DNA of 64,000 nucleotides from Microcoleus sp. bin48.metabat.b7b8b9.023 (lineage in GTDB: Bacteria > Cyanobacteriota > Cyanobacteriia > Cyanobacteriales > Microcoleaceae). The stretch is from positions 127,370-191,369 of the forward strand of contig NZ_JAAFKG010000002.1 in assembly GCF_013299185.1 (NCBI RefSeq), in the 5' to 3' direction. The translations under genes and the position numbers were made by a program. Below, piece by piece: positions 36,839-44,200 of the stretch. The notes below the pieces were generated by a model that was not told the DNA's origin, searched no databases, and saw only the letters and a list, made by a program, of their open reading frames with translations. How positions within the stretch are numbered: position 1 is the first letter of the stretch; each line of letters starts with the position of its first letter.

Positions 36839-37762
36839 ATGCGTAATTTTTTGAATTTAGTGCCAAGTGTATCTCAGTATTTTGCCAGCCGTCGGGACGA
36901 AACAGCCGATCCTCTTCGAGGGCTGCGCCAACGCGCGATCGTGTTTGGCTTTAACGGCGGCCAGTCGATCGCTCGGCTTTTATTATGTTTAGCAGTTGTC
37001 AGTGGTGGCGTGCTGCATCCGATTGTCGCAAGAGCGACGACGATGGCGGCGACTCCCGGGGCGATCGCCCAAACCCCTGCCAATGCCCCAGCCCCACTCA
37101 CCAAACTGCTAACAGAAATAGACGCAGCCGCCAACCGGCGCGATATCAAAGCAGTCATGGCATTTTACAGCCAGAATTTCACTCATTCTGACGGCTTAAA
37201 CAGCCAAAGCATGGAAAAAGCCCTCACCCAACTCTGGCAGCGATATCCGAATTTAAATTATCGCACCGAACTCAAGTCTTGGAAAACCGAAGGTAACGCA
37301 ATTATCGCTGATACCGTAACTACAATTGCCGGCACCCAGAAACAGGATGGCAGAGAATTAAACCTCAAAGCTACCATCCGTTCTCAGCAGCGCTTTGAGG
37401 GTGAAAAAATAGTTAAGCAAGAAATTTTAGCAGAACAAAATCAGATAAGTTCTGGTAAAAATCCTCCCAAAATTCAAGTGAATGTGCCGGAGCAAGTCAA
37501 GGTGGGCGAAGAGTACAATTTTGATGCCATTGTTCTAGAGCCGATCGGCAATGACATTTTAATCGGAACTATTTTGGAGGAACCCGTTAACGAAAAAACT
37601 TTTTTCAAATCCGCAGAAGTCGATCTGGATTTGCTGAATTCTGGCGGGATTTTTAAAGTAGGTAAAGCTCCGGCTACTCCTGAAAATCGCTGGATTTCAG
37701 CAGTTTTGATGCGACAAGGCGGAATTGCCATGGTTAGCGTGCGATTGCGGGTTGTTAAATAA
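36839..37762 (+). CDS. Exported protein with NTF2-like domain
   Basis: The 307-residue protein has a long basic head (about 45 residues) before a membrane/signal segment (SIARLLLCLAVVSGGVLHPI). An NTF2/SnoaL-like domain follows (about 88-205): LLTEIDAAANRRDIKAVMAF, YSQNFTHSDGLN, LTQLWQRYPNL and EGNAIIADTVTT. A C-terminal beta domain (about 215-305) begins IQVNVPEQVKVGEEYNFDAI and may be a Big/Ig-like or adhesion-type fold. Enzymatic residues are not evident. The true start may lie later, as the first residues (MRNFLNLVPSVSQYFASRRD) look poorly conserved. The function is unknown. Confidence 0.75.
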   Translation: MRNFLNLVPSVSQYFASRRDETADPLRGLRQRAIVFGFNGGQSIARLLLCLAVVSGGVLHPIVARATTMAATPGAIAQTPANAPAPLTKLLTEIDAAANRRDIKAVMAFYSQNFTHSDGLNSQSMEKALTQLWQRYPNLNYRTELKSWKTEGNAIIADTVTTIAGTQKQDGRELNLKATIRSQQRFEGEKIVKQEILAEQNQISSGKNPPKIQVNVPEQVKVGEEYNFDAIVLEPIGNDILIGTILEEPVNEKTFFKSAEVDLDLLNSGGIFKVGKAPATPENRWISAVLMRQGGIAMVSVRLRVVK

Positions 37763-37792
37763 TAAAATTAGGTGTTATGGGGAATTGGGAAT

Positions 37793-37852
37793 TGGGCATC
37801 GGGCATCGGGCATCGGGCATCGGGCATCGGGCATCGGGCATCGGGCATTGGA
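37793..37852. repeat. Heptamer array (GGGCATC)n
   Basis: Eight or so GGGCATC heptamers with one GGGCATT, the reverse of the GCCCGAT array at 9.4 kb, directly after the NTF2-like gene. Confidence 0.92.
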
Positions 37853-37889
37853 ATCAGAACCTCGAAGCTTATCGATCGCAAATAACCAA

Positions 37890-38016
37890 TAATATTATGT
37901 CCGGCCGATTGACCGCAATAAAATGGGTTCGTAGTGCGGACTTCAGTCCGCATAATGCGGACTAAAGTCCGCACTACGAACCTTCATTGTTATGGTAATT
38001 GAGCGGACATGATATA
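37890..38016. repeat. Nested palindromic element (outer GTCCGG arms, inner GTAGTGCGGAC palindrome)
   Basis: ATTATGTCCGGCCGATTGAC on the left and TAATTGAGCGGACATGATAT on the right are outer inverted arms. Between them GTTCGTAGTGCGGACTTCAG and its inverse at 37957-37983 form the inner hairpin. The layout equals that at 11.66 kb. Confidence 0.8.
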
Positions 38017-38090
38017 ACAACTGTCAACTGATAGTTGTCAACTGACAACTGACAACTGTCAACTGCTAACAGTCAACTGTCAACTGATAA
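38013..38090. repeat. STRR heptamer array (CAACTGT/CAACTGA)n abutting the SDR start
   Basis: About ten heptamers of the CAACTGT type, with CAACTGA and CTAACAG variants, end five bases before the ATG of the SDR gene. They occupy the place of its ribosome binding site. Confidence 0.92.
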
Positions 38091-38094
38091 AAAA

Positions 38095-38877
38095 ATGATT
38101 TCTATCCAAAATCAAATTGTTTTCATTACCGGTGCCAGTAGCGGTATCGGAGCAGCCTGTGCCAAGATATTCGCTACAGGTGGAGCCAAACTAATTTTAG
38201 CAGCCCGCCGCCGGGAAAAGCTCGATCGCCTTGCCAACGAACTTGCAGACACAAAATTAGTCGCCTCAGCGAACGAGATTCACTTGCTAGAATTGGACGT
38301 GCGCGATCGCCCGCAAGTCGAATCGGCGATCGCAGCACTCCCCGACGGCTGGAAAAACATCGATATTCTGATTAACAATGCGGGATTGAGCCGCGGTTTA
38401 GACAAACTGCACGAAGGCAACTTTCAAGATTGGGAAGAAATGATTGATACCAATGTGAAAGGCTTGCTGTACGTGACTCGCTACATCGTGCCGGGAATGG
38501 TTAGCCGAGGCCGCGGCCACGTAGTCAACATCGGCTCAATAGCAGGCCGTCAAGCTTACCCCAAAGGTAATGTTTATTGCGCTTCCAAAGCAGCGGTGAG
38601 AGCGATTTCTGAAGGATTGAAACAAGACCTTTTGGGAACACCAGTGCGGGTGACGGAAGTAGAGCCTGGTTTGGTGGAAACAGAATTTAGCAATGTCCGC
38701 TTTCACGGCGATTCAGACAAGGCAAAAAATGTCTATCAAGGACTGACACCCTTGACTGCTGAGGATGTAGCGGATGTCGTATATTTCTGCGCGACGCGAT
38801 CGCCCCACGTCAATATTAGCGAAGTCTTGCTAGTTCCGACAGACCAAGCTAGTGCAACTCTCGTTCACAGAAAATAG
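38095..38877 (+). CDS. Short-chain dehydrogenase/reductase (YdfG-like)
   Basis: The 260-residue classical SDR has the cofactor loop ITGASSGIGAAC (11-22), an AARRR segment (36-40) that suggests NADP preference, NNAG (94-97), catalytic Ser148 (NIGSIAG), and Tyr161-x3-Lys165 (VYCASKAAV). The C-terminal region (VEPGLVETEFSNVRFHGDSD) resembles YdfG, an NADP-dependent 3-hydroxy-acid dehydrogenase acting on serine and related hydroxy acids. That substrate is inferred. The ATG directly follows a heptamer array and seven A residues; no Shine-Dalgarno sequence is visible. Confidence 0.9.
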   Translation: MISIQNQIVFITGASSGIGAACAKIFATGGAKLILAARRREKLDRLANELADTKLVASANEIHLLELDVRDRPQVESAIAALPDGWKNIDILINNAGLSRGLDKLHEGNFQDWEEMIDTNVKGLLYVTRYIVPGMVSRGRGHVVNIGSIAGRQAYPKGNVYCASKAAVRAISEGLKQDLLGTPVRVTEVEPGLVETEFSNVRFHGDSDKAKNVYQGLTPLTAEDVADVVYFCATRSPHVNISEVLLVPTDQASATLVHRK

Positions 38878-39296
38878 TTTTGATGTCTGAATAAAAGACG
38901 TATGAATAGTTAAATATTTTCCGCATCCATCAGTATTTTCACATAGATAGAAATCCCCAAAATATTGAGACTTTTTAATATAATTAAATATATAATATAG
39001 CCTTTCTCAAAAAGATGAGGTATGACTGACAGCTTGTATAACCGTTAAACTAAGAGGGCCCAAGCCCAACAACGTCCGCGAATCTTTCTGAGAACCGCTA
39101 TAAGACGTATGAAGAGTTAAATGGTTCCAGGTTATTTATCAGTAGTTCTACCTACAAAAAAATCAAAAAAATCAATGATTTTTTTTTGATTAATTGCAGA
39201 TAAAACTATTCCGGAAATTAGGATTTTAGCCAGTAAAATTCACAAGAGATATGAAGACTCCCGATAGATATCCCCCCCTATGCGAGATCACTGGCT
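38878..39296. other. Spacer with MITE-like element inside a direct repeat
   Basis: No gene. A TIR element at 38996-39102 lies between two copies of AAGACGTATGAA(T/G)AGTTAAAT (about 38896 and 39104). Confidence 0.65.
38996..39102. mobile_element. MITE-like element, ~107 bp, copy 1
   Basis: It begins TATAGCCTTTCTCAAAAAGA and ends, in reverse complement, TATAGCGGTTCTCAGAAAGA. There is no coding capacity. It is close in length and sequence to 61676-61783. A transposase source is not known. Confidence 0.75.
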
Positions 39297-40346
39297 ATGT
39301 CCCAAATAACAAATCCAACTCAACCCCTAAGCGTTCAACCGAACGCTATTGGCGGTTTAATTATTCAAGGCTCGCCCGATATACCAAACAGGATTAACGG
39401 CAGTAGCGGTTCGGATCAAATCATTGTAGGTTCTGGTAACGATGAAGTAGCAGGTCTAGGTGGCAATGACATCATATTTGCTCTTGATGGCAATGACACT
39501 TTGAGAGGTGGCGACGGCAATGATACTGTCTTCGCCGGCAAAGGCGATGATTTAATCGAGGGCGGTGCTGGCGAAGACGTTCTTTTTGGCAATCAAGGAG
39601 CCGATACCATCCGCAGCGGAGAAGGCAATGATACTGTTTTTGGAGGTAAAGGTGATGATTTCATAGACGGTGGCGGTGGCGATGACTTCCTGTTTGGTGA
39701 CCTCGGCAACGACAACCTTTTCGGCGGTGACGGCAATGACTACCTTGTCGGCGGTGAGGGCAACGACACAGTGAACGGCGGTGAGGGCAACGATATTGTC
39801 TTTGGCGGCGAAGGAAACGATATTTTGTTCGGCGGTAAAGGCGACGATATAGTCCAGGGCGGCCGTGGAGATGACTGGATCAACGGCAACTTAGGAAATG
39901 ACACCGTAACAGGTGGCAAAGGAAACGATATTGTGTTCGGTGGTAAAGGCAATGATATTGTAGAAGGCGGCCAAGGAAACGATATTATTTCTGGGAACGC
40001 AGGAAATGACACCCTCACAGGTGGTGCAGGAGCAGATACATTCCGCTTCGAGTTTGTCGGTGCCGATAATATGGATACGCTGACAGATTTTAATCCTACA
40101 GAAGATAAAATTCAACTCGATCGATCTGTATTTAATGCTTTGATACCGGGCAATCTAGTTGGCAACCAATTTATTACAGACCCCAATTTCAATCCCAACA
40201 CTCCTGGGACACCGGGCGCGGCTAATGTCATCTACAACCCGGCTGACGGTTTGCTGTACTACCGCAATCAAAACGGACAAGTTTCGATTGTTGCCCAAGT
40301 CGGTTCTAACCTGAATCTTGGGTCAAACAACTTTGAAATTATCTAA
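39297..40346 (+). CDS. RTX calcium-binding protein
   Basis: The 349-residue protein has about 20 RTX nonapeptides (roughly residues 40-250), for example GGDGNDTVFAGKGDDLIEGG. A T1SS-associated C-terminal domain follows: DTFRFEFVGADNMDTLTDFN, DKIQLDRSVFNAL and a final SNNFEII. No Sec signal is present. Calcium binding to the repeats folds the protein after secretion by a type I system. No secretion gene is in the window. The repeats here are canonical D/N-containing units, unlike the lysine-rich block of the larger RTX protein at 17.2-22.8 kb. Confidence 0.92.
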   Translation: MSQITNPTQPLSVQPNAIGGLIIQGSPDIPNRINGSSGSDQIIVGSGNDEVAGLGGNDIIFALDGNDTLRGGDGNDTVFAGKGDDLIEGGAGEDVLFGNQGADTIRSGEGNDTVFGGKGDDFIDGGGGDDFLFGDLGNDNLFGGDGNDYLVGGEGNDTVNGGEGNDIVFGGEGNDILFGGKGDDIVQGGRGDDWINGNLGNDTVTGGKGNDIVFGGKGNDIVEGGQGNDIISGNAGNDTLTGGAGADTFRFEFVGADNMDTLTDFNPTEDKIQLDRSVFNALIPGNLVGNQFITDPNFNPNTPGTPGAANVIYNPADGLLYYRNQNGQVSIVAQVGSNLNLGSNNFEII

Positions 40347-40382
40347 GTTTCAACCCCATGTAGGGTATATCTACCATTCACA

Positions 40383-40488
40383 TATAGCTTTTATCACAAA
40401 GATTAGATACTCATGCGGATAGGGCATAGGGAATTGGGCATTGGGAATTGGGCATTGGGCATACCTCACTTTTTTGAGAACGACTATA
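40383..40488. mobile_element. Probable MITE-like element, ~106 bp, copy 3, interior replaced by heptamers
   Basis: The left end TATAGCTTTTATCACAAAGA is a degenerate match to the TIR. The right end in reverse complement is TATAGTCGTTCTCAAAAAAG, a good match. The length equals copies 1 and 2, but the interior is GGGCATTGGGAATT heptamer sequence. Confidence 0.45.
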
Positions 40489-40545
40489 GATTTGAGATTT
40501 GAGATTGAGGGATTGATTGGTCAATACTTCTTTCTGATAATTAAT

Positions 40546-40775
40546 TAGATTTGAGAGTTTAGATTTTATTAGACTTGAGCCGTAGCCGTAGGGTGCGTCA
40601 GGTAGAATATTCTTCGTCTGTTCTCAAAAATAATCGCCCTGACGCACCCTACAATAACTATAGATTTGAGAGTTTAGATTTTATTAGACTTGAGCCGTAG
40701 CCGTAGGGTGCGTCAGGTAGAATATTCTTCGTCTGTTCTCAAAAATAATCGCCCTGACGCACCCTACAATAACTT
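40546..40775. repeat. 116-bp tandem duplication with GTAGGGTGCGTC hairpin
   Basis: Two nearly identical copies (40546-40661 and 40662 onward) start AGATTTGAGAGTTTAGATTT. Each contains GTAGGGTGCGTCAGG and its inverse CCCTGACGCACCCTAC, which can pair. Confidence 0.9.
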
Positions 40776-41278
40776 TGAATTTTATTGAATTTTAAAATAC
40801 TTGAAGATATAAATCTAGTGGGAGAACAAGAGTCTATTTTTTTGATTCAACTCTGACGCTCCTGTGGGAAAGCAAGTATTTATTTTTTGCTATGAAATGT
40901 TTTTGAGTTGATAACAAATAAGAAAATTCATTATATATAGCACTAACTCTTGCCAATCCTTTTTATGTGGATTATATATAGAGAAGGTGCGGTGTATTGC
41001 CTGAAAAACAGAGCGTAAATTCTGATTAACAACAAGCCTTGCTACTGTTACTCAGATCCGTCAGAACTTACGTACTGCTGCCCAAAAAACTGAATACTTT
41101 ACTGATTCGAGGTAGGCAACGAAGTAGTTGAGTGAAAATACCTGGTTTCAAATACCATTGTCTCAAAATCATCCAACCCTAGGTTAGGGAGTATCCAAAC
41201 CCATATCAATTAACGCTCCCCAATCGAAAATTCAAAATCGAAAATAGTAAGACGAGCCGTGCGTAAGTCCTAATCAGT

Positions 41279-44200
41279 GTGATGTCAGTTATGACTAGCG
41301 ACCAAAATTTAGATAAAATAAGTAATTTAACTGCGATCGCCACCGAAGCGATCGCAGAAAATGCCAATTTAGATGTCAAAACTCTCTACAAGACTGGCAC
41401 TGCTTTCCAACAGCAAGGAAAAATAGAAGCAGCGATTGATAGTTACCGGCAAGCGATATCCTGCTGGAAACAAAACTGCGATCGAGCAGTTTTGCCATGG
41501 GCCGTCAAAGCCTACAGCAATTGGGGCTGCATTCTGGCGCAGGAAGGCAAATTTGATGAAGCAATGGCAGTTTTTCAAGCGGGAATAGCTGTTGCGCCCG
41601 ATGATGCTGCTCTGTACCATAATTTAGGTATTGTGCTGTTGGAAATGCGGAAGCCTCAGGAAGCGATCGCCCGTTACCGCCGCGCGATCGAGTTGCAGCC
41701 AGAGTTAGCTATCGCCCGTTACAATTTGGGGAAAGCTTTCCAACAGTTGGGGTTGCATACTTTTGCCGGAGAATGTTTCGATCGAGTAATCAGCCAAAAT
41801 CCCGATCGAGTGGCGGCTTGGGGCGATCGGGCGATTTCCCTGATCGCACAAGGCAAATTAGCTGAGGCAATGGTATGTTTTCAAAATGCGATCGCCCTCC
41901 AAAGCGAGTTTGTTGAGGGTTTTTGTCACCACGTAGAAATGCGGTTGACTTCTGTCGCAGAGCTCAATGAACTCGATCGATCTCAAATAGCCTGTGTCCG
42001 ATTTCTCAGGCAACTTCAAGAAAAAAACGGCTCTAACTCTGCAATTTCTAGTCTTGCTCAAAATCCGCTGAATTTTTCATCATTGCTCCTCAATTTAGCA
42101 GATACTTACTTTCATCTGGGAAATGCCTTGGCTGAGTACGGCGGGCACGAACAAGCAGAACAATATTACCAAAAAGCTTTACAAATTCAACCTAAAAATG
42201 CTGATATTTACTTGCGGCTGGCTGATTGCTTGAGCCGTCAGCAACGATTTTCGGCTGCGATTGTAATTTACCGTCTAGTGCTGGCAATTGCGGGCGATCG
42301 ATCGGATATTTGCGAGGCGTTGCAGGCTGTATTGAAACAACAGCAAAACTTAATTCATTCTCCCTCAGCCCGCCTGGGGTTCAAACCCCAGGCTAATAGC
42401 GAAAGTCCACTAAAGTGGACTAAAGAGTCATGTTTTAGTCCTCGACCGAGGACTTCAGCTATGAGACAGGGGTTTCAACCCCTGTCGGAATCTGAATCTG
42501 AACCTGAATCTGAGCTTAACTCTAATACCAATGTTTCACGAAATAACAGTATTCTTGTCCCCCCCCTTAGCAAGGGGGGGCTAGGGGGGGTCAAAGAGTG
42601 TTGCACAATTTTAGATAATAGGTATAACTCTAACTTTGAAATCATAAAATATCCCTCCACCGTCAATGAGAATGAACAGAAATCCGAATGTCATGGTTTA
42701 GATTGTCAGCGGTGTCTCAGGCGGATTTTCAAACAGTTTGAACCCGTGCATTTAGGTGATGGCGTATATTCTTGCGACGGCCAGACAAAAACAGCTTTTG
42801 AGTCTCCGGAAACCTTTGTAACTTCGCTCCCCAACGGGCGGGCTTGGATTGTACCGCAGAAAAATTCTTGGATGATTTGCAATGCTATTGCAATTGTCGA
42901 TTCAGGCGATCGGCTGTTACCCGAACTTTCCCGCGAATATCCGGGCGAGTTACCCGGATGCGAAAATCAACATTCTACTCAGCACAGGTTTTTGAAGTTA
43001 AAACCCGAAGAATTGCCGCCTTTAGAAAAGATAGACGGTACGGTGGTGGTATTGGCCGGACTTTCGGGAAATGTCTATTTTCACTGGATGGTAGATATCT
43101 TGCCCCGCATCGAAATTCTGCATCGTTGGGGTGTAAATCTGGAGGAGATAGATTGGTTTTTGGTGAATAGCTGCCAGCAGCCTTTTCAGCGAGAAACCCT
43201 GAAAGCATTGGGAATTCCTGAATATAAGATTATTGAGAGCGATCGCCATCCTTACATTCAAGCCCAACATTTAATTGTTCCCTCTTTTTCAGGATATTTG
43301 GGCTGGCTGTCAACCCAGGGGCTGGAGTTTTTGAGGCGAGTTTTTTCAAGAGAACAATCTTCTAAACTCCCAGAAAGTTCTGCTTGGGAGAGCAAAAATA
43401 CTCACCCAGAACGCATTTATATCAGCCGCAACAAATGTAGCTACCGACGAGTTATCAATGAAGAACAAGTCATCGATTTTTTAAGCGGATTTGGCTTTGT
43501 TCCAGTGCTACTAGAATCTATGACTTTGAACGAGCAGATAGCTTTATTTGCTGGTGCCAAAGTAATTATCGCGCCGCACGGCAGCGGTTTAACAAATATT
43601 ATCTTCTGTTCTCCCGGAACAAAAGTAATTGAGCTGACCTCTCCGAATTATATCAGGCATTACTATTGGGCGATCGGTCAGCAGCTAAATCTCGAACATT
43701 ATTACGTAACAGGAGAGAACTTTGAGTGCTATCCAATCCGACAGTTAATGTATCAAAATCCATTAACTGAAGATATTTTGGTGAATTTGAAGGATCTCAA
43801 AATAATGCTGGGCAATGTTAATGTCATTCCCTCAAAAAAACCACTAAATTTAATATCGCGAGAAAACCCTAAAAGAACCATCAAAATCATGAACCAAGAA
43901 TCAGGCGATTATTTCCAAAAGCGGGCAGAGTTTTATTTAACACAAGGCAAGTTAGCTGATGCTCTAGCTGCTTGCGAGCAAGCCCTGAAACACCAACCTA
44001 ATTTTGCGCCAGCTTACAAGACTTTGGGCAAAATTAGTGAAGCACAAGGAAATTCAGCTAAGGCAAAGCATTGGTACACAAAAGCTCTGGAATTTCAGCC
44101 CGATTTTGCGGAAGTTTATTCTGACCTTGCCGCTCTGTATGCCGCAGAAAAAAATTGGGAAATGGCTTTAAATTGTCACCAAAAGTCAACCTCGATACCG

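Larger units (their letters stand above)
40347..41278. other. Repeat-rich spacer upstream of the TPR-glycosyltransferase locus
   Basis: It holds a likely third MITE-like element (40383-40488), a 116-bp tandem duplication (40546-40775) and an inverted pair ACTTACGTAC / GTGCGTAAGT around 41068 and 41262. No gene was found. Confidence 0.6.

Noticed and set aside
42374-42395. GGGGTTCAAACCCC resembling a tRNA T-arm
   Set aside because: No acceptor stem, anticodon or D-arm surrounds it, and it is a known type of intergenic hairpin lying inside a coding frame.
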